Part shown: in pieces, positions 1 through 8,267 of the stretch
How the letters are laid out: each line of letters starts with the position of its first letter
Position numbering within the stretch: the first letter of the stretch is position 1
Assembly: GCA_937929945.1 (NCBI GenBank)
Contig: CALFUK010000051.1
Coordinates: forward strand, 1 to 32,870
DNA length: 32,870 bases
Direction: 5' to 3'
Origin: an uncultured Saprospiraceae bacterium
Lineage (GTDB): Bacteria > Bacteroidota > Bacteroidia > Chitinophagales > Saprospiraceae
The notes under the pieces: model-generated
Told to the model about the DNA's origin: nothing
The model's database searches: none
The model's input: the letters and a program-made list of their open reading frames with translations, nothing else
Made by a program: the position numbers and the translations under genes

Positions 1-261
1 GACGAACCTTTTGTCGGCATAGACATCACCACAGAGGAGACCATCATCAGAATATTAAAAAAACTGGCAGCTGAAGGTAAGACACTACTGGTGGTGCATC
101 ATGATCTCTCCACAGTCGAGTCCTACTTTAACAAGGTGATCCTGCTCAATCAAAGACTACTGGCATATGGAGATACATCTGATACATTTACGCAAGAGAA
201 TATTGCGAAGACCTATGGAGCACAGCTCACCATACTTCATAAGACAGGGATGATCGAGTGA
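1..261 (+). CDS. Metal (Mn/Zn/Fe) ABC transporter ATP-binding protein, 3' end
   Basis: Partial gene: the reading frame is open from base 1 and ends with TGA at 259-261, giving the last 86 residues. The fragment opens with the end of Walker B (DEPFVGID) and continues through the D-loop to the H-loop histidine (LLVVHHDLSTV). The tail, with LLNQRLLAYG, FTQEN and TYGAQLTIL, is characteristic of the ATPase subunit of manganese/zinc/iron uptake transporters (MntB/TroB/ZnuC type), which energises a membrane permease and a metal-binding lipoprotein. Walker A and the signature motif lie outside the window. No permease gene follows, so the partner genes must be upstream, outside the window. The family call is good; the metal cannot be assigned. 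Confidence 0.85.
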   Translation, partial: DEPFVGIDITTEETIIRILKKLAAEGKTLLVVHHDLSTVESYFNKVILLNQRLLAYGDTSDTFTQENIAKTYGAQLTILHKTGMIE

Positions 262-363
262 TCAGTTGCCTTTGTCAAAAGTAGACTGAGTCTCTTACCA
301 TCTTCTACACCATTTTCTCGCTGCTTTAGCGTTGTTCATATTTTTAATTAAGCATCTACATTT

Positions 364-381
364 ACTAATTTTAAAATTAGT
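364..381. promoter_or_regulatory. Perfect 18-bp palindrome upstream of the sigma factor gene
   Basis: ACTAATTTTAAAATTAGT is a perfect inverted repeat about 60 bp upstream of the sigma gene start. It is followed directly by a second small palindrome, GTGATCAC (380-387). No regulator is known for it. An operator for the sigma/membrane-protein pair is an inference from position and symmetry only. Confidence 0.3.
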
Positions 382-441
382 GATCACCTGTGTGACATAT
401 GATCATTGTCAGTCGAATAATGCAGTAAAATACTTTTCTGT

Positions 442-948
442 TTGAATTCTAAGAAAGATACATTCCTGAAGATGCTGGAACAGCATAAAGCATTGATCCA
501 TAAAGTGTCATATTCCTATTGTAAGCAAAGTGAAGACAGGAAGGATCTGACTCAAGAAATTATCATTCAATTATGGGCGAGCTTTGAGACCTATGATCCA
601 CAGTATCAATATTCTACTTGGATTTATCGCATCGCTCTGAATACCGCCATTTCTTATTATCGCAAGCATCAAAATAGAAGGGAGCGGATAGAGACCACAG
701 CCCCCATCTTTGAAATAAAGACGACCAGCGAGGAGATCGAAAATGACAATCCTGATTTAGAAATATTGCACTCCTTGATTGAAAAATTAGCTGACATAGA
801 TCGTGCTTTATTCCTACTGTATCTAGATGGTGTAAGTCAAAATCAAATCTCAGACATTATGGGCATCAGTACATCAAATGTATCGACGAAAATTAACCGC
901 AGAAAAAAGAAATTAAAAACTCAATTCAGCAATTTAAAAGCAAAGTAA
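442..948 (+). CDS. ECF-type RNA polymerase sigma factor
   Basis: 168-residue sigma-70 family protein of ECF size. Region 2 (about residues 12-80) has the core-binding and -10-reading pattern SYCKQSEDRKDLTQEI, then TWIYRIALNTAISYYRK. Region 4 (about 105-160) is a helix-turn-helix: LFLLYLDGVSQNQISDIMGI followed by STSNVSTKINRRKKKL. There is no sign of a C-terminal extension. The start used is TTG at 442, because family members usually carry about ten residues before the EQHKALI segment. An ATG at 472 is the alternative, and a weak -7-like box (TACTTTTC, 431-438) would favour it. A membrane protein follows after one base, so the two are very probably co-transcribed. Confidence 0.88.
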   Translation: MNSKKDTFLKMLEQHKALIHKVSYSYCKQSEDRKDLTQEIIIQLWASFETYDPQYQYSTWIYRIALNTAISYYRKHQNRRERIETTAPIFEIKTTSEEIENDNPDLEILHSLIEKLADIDRALFLLYLDGVSQNQISDIMGISTSNVSTKINRRKKKLKTQFSNLKAK

Positions 949-949
949 T

Positions 950-1597
950 ATGACGGATAAGGAACTACTACAATTATGGCAATCCACCGATCATAAATTA
1001 GAAAAAATGATCAAGATAAATAAGCAAATAATTGGAGAGGTAACAGCGCTCAAAATAAATCGAAGTCTAGGCCGTATGAGGATGCCGAAGTCTATCTTCA
1101 TACTGATTGGCATACCTTATACATTCTTACTATGGTTCATTTGCATGATCACTTTCTTAGCAGACTCATACATCATGGCAAGCGGATTTTTAATTATCTC
1201 CTTGATCATGTCTTATGTTGTCATCTCCTATTTACTCCAACTGTATCAGATAGGACAGATTCAATCTAGTCGTGACATCATTACAGTTCAGCAGCATCTA
1301 TCCCAGCTGCGCTTATCCAGCTTTAATTGCCTCAAGGCCAATGTGATTCAGCTTCCATTTTGGTCCATTTGCTGGATTAGCATGAATGCCCTCAAAGAGT
1401 CACCATTGATCTATGGAGGTAGTAATGTGCTTATTTTCTCTGGGCTATCCTACTTATCATATTGGCTGTACACTAATCTTAGCTTAGATGATCCTCGATC
1501 TAAGGTCAGTCAATTCTTTTTATCAGGCATAGAGTGGGAGCCTATCGAAAAAGCAATCCAACTAGCTGAAGAGTTAGATGAATATCGAAGGCTTTAA
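950..1597 (+). CDS. Four-helix membrane protein paired with the sigma factor
   Basis: 215-residue protein whose ATG follows the sigma factor stop with a single base between, so it is in the same operon. It has a short soluble N-terminus (TDKELLQLWQSTDHKLEKM), two adjacent hydrophobic helices (about residues 48-95), a polar linker, a second hydrophobic pair (about 130-170) and a soluble, acidic C-terminus. It lacks the zinc-binding or FecR-like features of standard anti-sigma factors. Proteins of this layout sit beside ECF sigma genes in Bacteroidota. A role in holding or modulating the sigma factor at the membrane is an inference; no family name can be given. Confidence 0.7.
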   Translation: MTDKELLQLWQSTDHKLEKMIKINKQIIGEVTALKINRSLGRMRMPKSIFILIGIPYTFLLWFICMITFLADSYIMASGFLIISLIMSYVVISYLLQLYQIGQIQSSRDIITVQQHLSQLRLSSFNCLKANVIQLPFWSICWISMNALKESPLIYGGSNVLIFSGLSYLSYWLYTNLSLDDPRSKVSQFFLSGIEWEPIEKAIQLAEELDEYRRL

Positions 1598-1719
1598 TAT
1601 AGCTTAGCATGGGTCTGAGTCTGCATCTTCATCCATAACCCTGTGTAGTCATACACTTAGGCTTCATCTTTACTTCGGCTTTAGCCTGGTTATCTATCTT
1701 TATTAGGTGGCACCATTCA

Positions 1720-2847
1720 TTACGTTAATTCTCGCCCCTTCCACTTAATGCGATTACCAAATACAGCAGCCCCTGCCATGAAAAAGATATAGGGGAAAAA
1801 TAAGATAAAGCTCAGCACATACCACTTTAAGGCTTTAGGCTGGCGATAATACTGACTGATTTCGCTGAGCAGTAAGTAGTCAGCTATGCCTTTTAAAAAT
1901 AAAGCAAATAGACCTGTGAAAATCATAATCGGCCAGACAAGTACACCCCAAATTAAATTAATGATGATGTATAAATGGAAGATAAAAATGAAGCTTTGCA
2001 TCTTAACTAGTCCGCTGCTGGCATAGGCCTTTGACTTAGTCGCCCACCTCTTTCTTTGGCTGATAAAGGCAGAGATGGTTTTTTCTACTCCAGTGCTGAC
2101 TATGGATAATCTTGACTTGATAAATTTCACAGATTCAGGATTTCTGACAGCCATGGCCTGGATCAAAAAGACATCATCTCCAGAGGCCATCTTGCTTTGA
2201 AGATCACCCGCCTGATAAGCTGATTTGCTGAATGCCATGTTCGCACCATTAGCCGTATAGTAGAACTTTCTATTGATGCCATACAGACTAAAGGCCATCG
2301 TCGCCATCAGATCCAAAGTCTGAAATCTGGATAGGATAGATTCTTGATCATCAAAGGCGATGAGCTGTGTGATCATCGACTGGCTATTGAGTCGCAGCGA
2401 CTGATTGATGATGTTAAGCCACTGAGGCTCCACCTGGCAGTCAGCGTCAGTACACGCTATGATGTCACCTTTGGCCTGCGAGATGGCGTATTGCAGTGCT
2501 GCCTTTTTGCCACTCATCTTTGGTTTGTTTGCAAGGGAGTGGATACTCAGATTTTCGATATATAAATCCTGAGCTCTTTTAACAGTGCGATCTTCTGAGT
2601 GATCATCGATCAGTATGATCTCATAGTCTTCTTGCGGATACTTATTCTGCACTATGGATCCGAGGCAGGCTTCGATGTGAGCAGCCTCATTACGAGCGAT
2701 GACGATGACCGAGATAAACTTTCGAGGAATTGTGTTATTGGGCGCCAGACTAATATCCGCAGCTTGCTGCCAATAGCCTGTCACCTTGAGGATCAGCATC
2801 ACATAAGAGAAGATGTAGATCAGGCTAATAAAAAAGTATAATATCAA
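1720..2847 (-). CDS. Family 2 glycosyltransferase, membrane-bound
   Basis: 375-residue processive-type GT2 enzyme. An N-terminal membrane helix (about residues 1-22) is followed by the GT-A domain with FISVIVIARNEA, the nucleotide-binding DDH (IILIDDHSEDRT) and the metal-binding DxD-like ACTDADCQ. The acceptor-site motif QRKRW (QxxRW class) follows, then two or three C-terminal membrane helices. It should transfer sugars from a nucleotide donor to a lipid or polysaccharide acceptor at the inner membrane. The start is TTG at 2847; no in-frame ATG gives the first helix, and an in-frame stop lies just upstream. It is the last gene of a minus-strand run behind a small membrane protein and an ABC exporter. 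The substrate is unknown. Confidence 0.85.
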   Translation of the reverse strand: MILYFFISLIYIFSYVMLILKVTGYWQQAADISLAPNNTIPRKFISVIVIARNEAAHIEACLGSIVQNKYPQEDYEIILIDDHSEDRTVKRAQDLYIENLSIHSLANKPKMSGKKAALQYAISQAKGDIIACTDADCQVEPQWLNIINQSLRLNSQSMITQLIAFDDQESILSRFQTLDLMATMAFSLYGINRKFYYTANGANMAFSKSAYQAGDLQSKMASGDDVFLIQAMAVRNPESVKFIKSRLSIVSTGVEKTISAFISQRKRWATKSKAYASSGLVKMQSFIFIFHLYIIINLIWGVLVWPIMIFTGLFALFLKGIADYLLLSEISQYYRQPKALKWYVLSFILFFPYIFFMAGAAVFGNRIKWKGRELT

Positions 2848-2871
2848 GGTCCGCTGATGGCTTAGATCGCT

Positions 2872-3363
2872 CTATTTGAATAAATCGTCATACTCATTAG
2901 AATCTTGCTGATTGCTGCCCTTGGTCTCTGTGATGATCTCGATGTCTTTCAGATCCAGCGGATCATCCATCTCTTCTTCTGTCAGGTCTTCGTACTCCGT
3001 GAATACGCCTTCTTCTTTTTGCTTGATGTCTTTCTTGATCGCATTCACCTTTCGCAATAGCATAGCCTTACCAAATAAGAATGCTGACACAAAAGGAAAA
3101 GCCACAAATGATAAGACGATAGCGACAATTCCGATCACAGGACTTTGTTTTGTCCACTTAATTAAGGTCTTACCATAGTCCAATACGACATTGTAATTAA
3201 TAATCAATGTCAGAATAAACAGAACAGGAGCTACCCATGATAAAATAAAGAATGCTGTCTTAGCCAAGTAAAATAGTGCGATAAAAAACAAACCGACCCC
3301 GAGCAGAGCAATCAGGGGATTTACCTTACTTCCCGTATTATTTTCAGAAAACATGTTCATCAT
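2872..3363 (-). CDS. Small membrane protein with acidic tail, function unknown
   Basis: 163 residues beginning with ATG at 3363. There are three to four hydrophobic segments (about residues 16-36, 38-60 and 75-100), then a positively charged stretch (KVNAIKKDIKQK) and a strongly acidic cytoplasm-type tail (EYEDLTEEEMDDP). It lies 36 bp downstream of the ABC exporter and 24 bp upstream of the glycosyltransferase on the same strand, so operon membership is likely. I do not recognise the family. The layout would suit an envelope accessory protein, but nothing in the sequence shows a catalytic function. Confidence 0.65.
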   Translation of the reverse strand: MMNMFSENNTGSKVNPLIALLGVGLFFIALFYLAKTAFFILSWVAPVLFILTLIINYNVVLDYGKTLIKWTKQSPVIGIVAIVLSFVAFPFVSAFLFGKAMLLRKVNAIKKDIKQKEEGVFTEYEDLTEEEMDDPLDLKDIEIITETKGSNQQDSNEYDDLFK

Positions 3364-3399
3364 ATATAGATCATTAACACTAAAAGTAAGCTAAGTGGT

Positions 3400-5163
3400 T
3401 CACTCCGCAAACTCCAAATCAGCAAATTGTAATTCATACAGCTCTTTAAACTTGCCTCCTTCAATAGCCAGCAGCTCATCATGACTGCCAAACTCGACCA
3501 GTCTACCCTTATCAAGCACCATAATCTTATCAGCGTGACGAATGGTAGACAGTCGGTGTGCGATGATGATGGAGCTACGCTTTGCGATAAGTTTCTCAAT
3601 GGCATATTGGATGAGCCCCTCTGTCTCCTTATCGATGGATGATGTCGCCTCATCCAGGATCAGTACATCTGGATCAAACACCAGTGCTCTGACAAAACTG
3701 ATCAGCTGCCGCTGGCCCATAGATAGATTGCCACCTCTCTCTGAGACTACATAGTCATATCCTTCAGGCATATTCATGATAAAGTCATGCGCCCCTATGG
3801 CAGTGGCTGCTTCCACCACCTTCTCTTTGGAAATGCTAGGATCTTTCAGCGTGATATTTTCTAATACGGTACCTGTGAATAGGAATACATCCTGAAGCAC
3901 GATAGAAATTCGCTTTCTCAGATCATCTATCTTGTACTTCTTCACATCTACCCCGTCCAGAAGGATCTCCCCTTTCTGTATGTCATAGAATCGATTGAGG
4001 ATGTTGATGATCGTCGTCTTACCTGAGCCGGTGCTGCCCACTATGGCGAGCGTCTCATGCTTATTTAGTTCAAAGCTGATGTCGTTGAGCACGTAGTTCT
4101 CCTCGTCATAAGCGAAACTCACATTTTTAAATTCAATGTTACCGTCTGACTTCTCCAGAGTCTTATAGCCTATGTCAGCTATGATGGATCGATCATCCAA
4201 AACAGTAAAGACGCGCTCGGCTGCGACCAGTCCCATCTGAATGGTATTCAGCTTATCAGCCAGCATCCTGATCGGCCGGTACAGCCTGTTGATATACATA
4301 GGAAAGGCGACCAGTACACCGATGGTCAAGCTATCTTCTACAAACCACTTAGCACCCCACCATACCATAATAGCCAATGTCCCATACTGGATGATCTCGA
4401 TGACGGGAAAAAAGATGGCATAGTATAAGATCGAATCCAGATTGGCCTTTGTGTAGTCTCTGTTGATTTTCTTGAATTTCCCCATCTCTCGTTCTTCCGC
4501 ATTAAAGATCTGGACGACCCTCATACCAGAGATACGCTCCTGTAGGAAGACATTCATGGAGGTGATATGCGCTCTGACCTTCTGATAAGCCTTCTTCACC
4601 TTCTCTTTGAAAATATAAGTCGCCAATATGAGAAGAGGCAGTGTCGTCAGACAGACCAGCGTGAGCCTCCAACTGGACTGAAGCATGAATCCGAGTATGG
4701 CAAAGATGCCCAAGACATCTGCGATCATGGTGATCACTCCCTGAGTGAAAATAGTATTGATGCTTTCTATATCATTGATGGTCCTGGTGGTAGTCTTCCC
4801 GATAGGTGTCTGATCAAAGTACCTCATCCTCAGCGAGGTGATGTGCTGAAAGGTCTGCACTCGCAGATCCTTGATCACAGACTGTCCCAAGAGACCTGTG
4901 ATGTATATAAAGAGATATCTGAATACCACCGTGACCAGTACGACGGCGGCAAAAATCCCAGCCATGCGAAAGAGGCCAGGCATGTCCTTCACCATCACAT
5001 AATCATCCACCATGATATTCACAATCTTAGGAGTGATCGCCGATAGTAAGGCAAGTGTGATAGCTAATGCCCCAGATATAATGAATATTCTGGCGTGTGG
5101 CTTAGCTAAAGCAAGCACCCTCGCCAGGGTTTGCAGGTCGAATTTTGTTTTGTTTTCAGTCAC
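3400..5163 (-). CDS. MsbA-like ABC exporter (fused permease/ATPase)
   Basis: 587-residue half transporter that should work as a homodimer. The N-terminal half is a six-helix type I exporter domain (about residues 20-320). The C-terminal ATPase shows Walker A GSTGSGKTT (about residue 380), Q-loop SIVLQD, signature LSMGQRQ, Walker B VLILDEATSSID and H-loop IIAHR, all intact. This is the MsbA/LmrA/MDR-like subfamily, which exports lipids or hydrophobic compounds; the substrate cannot be told from sequence. The start codon is GTG at 5163 (protein begins TENKTKFDLQ). A glycosyltransferase in the same run makes a lipid or lipid-linked sugar substrate conceivable. Confidence 0.9.
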   Translation of the reverse strand: MTENKTKFDLQTLARVLALAKPHARIFIISGALAITLALLSAITPKIVNIMVDDYVMVKDMPGLFRMAGIFAAVVLVTVVFRYLFIYITGLLGQSVIKDLRVQTFQHITSLRMRYFDQTPIGKTTTRTINDIESINTIFTQGVITMIADVLGIFAILGFMLQSSWRLTLVCLTTLPLLILATYIFKEKVKKAYQKVRAHITSMNVFLQERISGMRVVQIFNAEEREMGKFKKINRDYTKANLDSILYYAIFFPVIEIIQYGTLAIMVWWGAKWFVEDSLTIGVLVAFPMYINRLYRPIRMLADKLNTIQMGLVAAERVFTVLDDRSIIADIGYKTLEKSDGNIEFKNVSFAYDEENYVLNDISFELNKHETLAIVGSTGSGKTTIINILNRFYDIQKGEILLDGVDVKKYKIDDLRKRISIVLQDVFLFTGTVLENITLKDPSISKEKVVEAATAIGAHDFIMNMPEGYDYVVSERGGNLSMGQRQLISFVRALVFDPDVLILDEATSSIDKETEGLIQYAIEKLIAKRSSIIIAHRLSTIRHADKIMVLDKGRLVEFGSHDELLAIEGGKFKELYELQFADLEFAE

Positions 5164-5221
5164 TGAATTGGTATAACGAATAGTCTTTGGACATTGTTTT
5201 TAATAGCTCAAAGATAAGGCC

Positions 5222-5911
5222 TTAGATCCAGCCTTCATCTCTAAAACTGGTGTAGCCTCGCTGACTGATGATTAAATGGTCCATTACGTTTATATCCATC
5301 ACTTTACCTGCCGCGACTAACTTATCTGTGAGTTCTCGATCAGCTGTACTTGGATTCAAATTGCCCGATGGATGATTATGCACGCAGATGATCTGGCTGG
5401 CCATGGCATCCAGTGCCGCTTTAAATATGATTTTAGAATCGACCACTGTCCCAGAGACTCCTCCCTCGCTGATTCTTTTTTTGCTGATCATATAGTTAGC
5501 CCGATTTAGCATGATGATCCAGAATTGCTCTATCTCTAAATCATCGATCAGCGGCGCTATGACTCGATAGGCTTCTTCGCTGCTCATGATCTTAGGCTTC
5601 TCTCTGTAGTCAGAGGCCTGACGCCTACGCCCCAGCTCCAGGGCCGCAGCTATAGATATCGCCTTGGCCTCCCCTATCCCTTTGAAACTCATCAGATCTG
5701 TCAGTGACATGCGACCGAGTTCATTTAGATCGGTATTCACCGATTTCAGAATTCGTCTAGACAATTCCACGGCACTCTCTTGGCGGCTGCCTGATCCGAT
5801 CAGAATGGCGACTAACTCAGCATCTGTCAGGCTCTGACGGCCGCTGGCAATCATCTTTTCTCTCGGTCTGTCCTGCTCTGACCAGGTCTTGATAGATAAG
5901 TTTTTCTCCAC
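5222..5911 (-). CDS. radC: RadC-family JAB-domain protein
   Basis: 229 residues, the usual length for RadC. The N-terminal helix-hairpin-helix region (KGIGEAKAISI, about 77-87) and the C-terminal JAB/MPN domain are both complete. Metal ligands are visible as HNHPSG (His178, His180), Ser182 and Asp191. Despite its historical name, RadC has no proven repair function and is often linked to mobile DNA. The start is GTG at 5911; the family hallmark IKTWSEQDRPREK begins at residue 7. The gene lies 29 bp downstream of the AAA-nuclease-like gene on the same strand, so they may share a transcript. Confidence 0.93.
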   Translation of the reverse strand: MEKNLSIKTWSEQDRPREKMIASGRQSLTDAELVAILIGSGSRQESAVELSRRILKSVNTDLNELGRMSLTDLMSFKGIGEAKAISIAAALELGRRRQASDYREKPKIMSSEEAYRVIAPLIDDLEIEQFWIIMLNRANYMISKKRISEGGVSGTVVDSKIIFKAALDAMASQIICVHNHPSGNLNPSTADRELTDKLVAAGKVMDINVMDHLIISQRGYTSFRDEGWI

Positions 5912-5940
5912 TGTATGTGAAAGTAATAAGATTTGCTCTT

Positions 5941-7119
5941 TTAGCCATTTATGGCTGTGAGCTTCTTGAGAAAGTCTTTGATATTCATCACCATTACTCC
6001 GTTTGACTTGGGGTAGGCATCTGCATGAGGCGTCACCACATAGCGCTGCTCTATTTCTAAGTCTTCACAAGAAGTATAGAACCCTCTCGAGACGGATGGG
6101 CTATTACTCAGTTTAATCTCTATCGCCATGATGGGCTTATTATTCTCGATGAGCAGCAGGTCTATCTCTGCCTGATTATAAGTCCGATAGAAATACAGTT
6201 CGGTATTCTGGGGTTTGTGAAAGAGGATCTGCTCATACACATATGACTCCCACGATGGGCCGATGATCGGATGGACATGTAGCTCATCATATGATCTGAT
6301 CTTATGAAAATAATGCAAGATGCCCGTATCACGCACGTAGATTTTGGGTGACTTCACCAGACGCTTACTGGTATTATAATGCCACGGTAAGAGCCTGTGG
6401 ATCAGAAATGCTCCCTCCATATACTCTAAGTATCTGGCTACCACCGGAGCCGTCACCCCCAGTGATTTGGATAAGTTTTGGGTATTCAATAGTGATCCCT
6501 GCTGATTCGCCAGCATATTCCACAGACGCCTGGACAATACGGGATTAAAATTCTTATCAAATAATATATTCAGGTCGCGCTCTACGTAGGTGCGGACAAA
6601 ACTCTCCATCCAATCAAAAGACTGATCCGCTGAAGTAGAAAGAAAAGGTATCGGAAAGCCACCTTTGATCCAGTGAGCTTGTTGGTCATAGTCATCTCCG
6701 ATCTCAGAAAGTGTCAGCTGTGACAAGTCCATAAAGCTGATTCGACCAGCGAGGCTTTCTGATACACCCGTCACTAATTGAGGTGAGGCAGAGCCCAGCA
6801 ATATAAATCTACCCGCACGCCGATCCTGATCAATGATACTACGCAAAGCATTATACAGCTCTGGCATCGCCTGTATCTCATCTAAAATCACCAATTGGTC
6901 TTTATAGAAATTTAAAAACGTGACAGGATTGTCGTCAAATTTGGACCTGTCTTCTGGATTTTCCAAGTCAAAGTATTGGAAGGCTAAGCCCGTCTCTTGC
7001 GCGTACTGGCGTGCCATCGTGGTCTTACCTACCTGTCTGGCCCCTAAAATGACCACTGCCGGTGCATACCCCAGCTTCTTAGCCAGTACCTTAGCATATA
7101 TATTTCTAAATACCTCCAC
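5941..7119 (-). CDS. AAA ATPase with winged helix and PD-(D/E)XK-like C-terminus (AAA_14/DUF4143)
   Basis: 392 residues. The N-terminal AAA module has Walker A GARQVGKTT (26-34), Walker B LVILDE (76-81) and a sensor-like LLGSASPQL. A winged-helix-like segment follows (about 212-245: LNTQNLSKSLGVTAPVVARYL). The C-terminal DUF4143-type domain carries a nuclease-fold signature, EIDLLL followed by AIEIK (about 324-346). The start is GTG at 7119. This family is abundant and scattered in Bacteroidota and archaea and its biological job is unsettled. An array of six palindromes begins only 20 bp upstream of the start. The intact catalytic motifs argue against a pseudogene. DNA binding is an inference from the wHTH. 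Confidence 0.88.
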   Translation of the reverse strand: MEVFRNIYAKVLAKKLGYAPAVVILGARQVGKTTMARQYAQETGLAFQYFDLENPEDRSKFDDNPVTFLNFYKDQLVILDEIQAMPELYNALRSIIDQDRRAGRFILLGSASPQLVTGVSESLAGRISFMDLSQLTLSEIGDDYDQQAHWIKGGFPIPFLSTSADQSFDWMESFVRTYVERDLNILFDKNFNPVLSRRLWNMLANQQGSLLNTQNLSKSLGVTAPVVARYLEYMEGAFLIHRLLPWHYNTSKRLVKSPKIYVRDTGILHYFHKIRSYDELHVHPIIGPSWESYVYEQILFHKPQNTELYFYRTYNQAEIDLLLIENNKPIMAIEIKLSNSPSVSRGFYTSCEDLEIEQRYVVTPHADAYPKSNGVMVMNIKDFLKKLTAING

Positions 7120-7123
7120 TCAA

Positions 7124-7154
7124 TAAACATAAGGCAAATAACCATGAATTTCAA
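7124..7154 (-). promoter_or_regulatory. Candidate promoter of the AAA/DUF4143 gene, inside repeat copy 1
   Basis: Read on the minus strand, TTG (7154-7152), a 20-bp gap and TATGTTTA (7131-7124) match the Bacteroidota -33/-7 pattern with one mismatch in TAnnTTTG. The -33 triplet falls inside the inner palindrome of repeat copy 1. The -7 box lies only 4 bp from the GTG start, so the transcript would be leaderless or nearly so. This is a motif match only. Confidence 0.3.
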
Positions 7155-7518
7155 TAGTTGAACTATCATTTTTCATGATTAATTAAAAATAACCATGAAT
7201 TACTATAGTTAAACTATCATTTTTCATGGTTAATGCACTTTGAGAGGGCTAAAAATCAGTTCGGTTCTGGTCACAAGTAACTAACCATGAATTTCTATAG
7301 TTTAACTATTATTTTTCATGGTTAATTAAATATAACCATGAATTCCTATAGTTAAACTATCGTTTTTCATGGTTAATGCACTGTGAGTGGGCTAAAAATT
7401 AGTTCGGTTCTGGTCACAAGCAATTAACCATGAATTTCCATAGATAAACTATCATTTTTCATGGTTAATCTGATATAAGCAGGATATCCTATAGTTTAAC
7501 TATTGTTTTTCATGGTTA
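7139..7518. repeat. Array of six 43-bp palindromes in three doublets (143-bp period)
   Basis: Copies lie at 7139-7181, 7190-7232, 7282-7324, 7333-7375, 7425-7467 and 7476-7518. All are 43 bp. Gaps are 8, 49, 8, 49 and 8 bp, so the whole is a 143-bp tandem repeat carrying three palindrome doublets. Each copy has outer arms TAACCATGAA/TTCATGGTTA and an inner palindrome ATAGTTnAACTAT centred on base 22, separated by asymmetric 5-bp linkers. The left outer arm of copy 6 has decayed. The two 49-bp spacers (7233-7281 and 7376-7424) differ at only about five positions. The array fills the 470-bp gap between the AAA/DUF4143 gene and the sulfotransferase gene. Confidence 0.95.
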
Positions 7519-7589
7519 GGTCATTTATAAGTAGAGCGTGAAGCTTCTGCCTATAGTCTGGAAATGAGTTCTTATCAATACATAAACAC

Positions 7590-8267
7590 CTAACTTTTTT
7601 CCAAAAAATCATCGTGTACGGCTAAGGTAGATCGATATGACCAATGCCTCATGATTTTTTCTTTATGGATGGCATTGCGCTGAGCCTTTTCTTCATTTGG
7701 TAGGGGCGAAGCGAGTTGGTTCTTCTGTCGAGAAGCGACGTGAGTTCTGATTTTCGTAAGCTGCTCTTCTGTAAAATCTGGGGGTACGAAGTCAGTGCCG
7801 TAGCGCTGATTCACCCTTCTGATGATATCGCCGATATCCGTAGTGACTTCTGAAAATGGCGCAATGATTATCTGAGATCGATAATCTCTAAGCTTATTAT
7901 AGAATGATCTGTAGGCATAGAGCGCCACACCTATGGTCAGCTTATCATCCCATGTGAGCAGGGATGCGACAGCATCTTCGGGCCTTCTGATCATGACGAT
8001 CACGGGTATCTTACGCTCGACAGCCTTAATCACCTGGATGGCCGAGTGCATGTGATGGGCTAGATTGACATCTTTATTTTTGCGTCGGAACAGCATTACA
8101 AAAAATGAATTGCCAGATCGCTGAAAGCCCTCTACACACAGGTCACTACTCTCTCTGATGATCTTCTTCTGATTTTGTTCCCGCTTATAATTATAAGGGA
8201 ATAACAGAGATGAGTTTCCAATATAAGTACCCAGAAAAAATCTAAGATTCTTCTCTAAGGGGCTCAT
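7590..8267 (-). CDS. Sulfotransferase-family protein
   Basis: 225-residue P-loop protein of the sulfotransferase superfamily, which moves a sulfuryl group from PAPS to an acceptor. The 5'-phosphosulfate loop is seen as GFQRSGNSFF (47-56) and the 3'-phosphate site as RRPEDAVAS (94-102), with the usual strand before it (IPVIVMI). Length is at the short end for the family. The ATG overlaps the stop of the upstream trans-sulfuration gene by one base (TAATG), implying translational coupling. There is no signal peptide, so it should act in the cytoplasm. The acceptor is unknown. A P-loop protein of related fold but different chemistry cannot be excluded. Confidence 0.75.
   Translation of the reverse strand: MSPLEKNLRFFLGTYIGNSSLLFPYNYKREQNQKKIIRESSDLCVEGFQRSGNSFFVMLFRRKNKDVNLAHHMHSAIQVIKAVERKIPVIVMIRRPEDAVASLLTWDDKLTIGVALYAYRSFYNKLRDYRSQIIIAPFSEVTTDIGDIIRRVNQRYGTDFVPPDFTEEQLTKIRTHVASRQKNQLASPLPNEEKAQRNAIHKEKIMRHWSYRSTLAVHDDFLEKS

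Larger units (their letters stand above)
7120..7589. other. 470-bp non-coding interval holding the palindrome array
   Basis: No open frame of gene size is present. Stop codons inside the repeats interrupt both strands in most copies. Apart from the array at 7139-7518, the flank 7519-7589 is unremarkable, with no clear terminator behind the sulfotransferase gene. The array itself could separate that transcription unit from the AAA/DUF4143 gene. Confidence 0.8.

Noticed and set aside
7143-7324. Micro-ORF in each repeat (ATGAAT... in one copy reads 12 codons to TAA)
   Set aside because: Copies 1, 2 and 4 carry TGA or TAA after five codons, so coding is not conserved; the function is more likely at DNA or RNA level.
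7139-7518. CRISPR array
   Set aside because: The spacers are not unique: the two 49-bp spacers are near copies and the other gaps are 8 bp. Units are long full palindromes and no cas gene is present.
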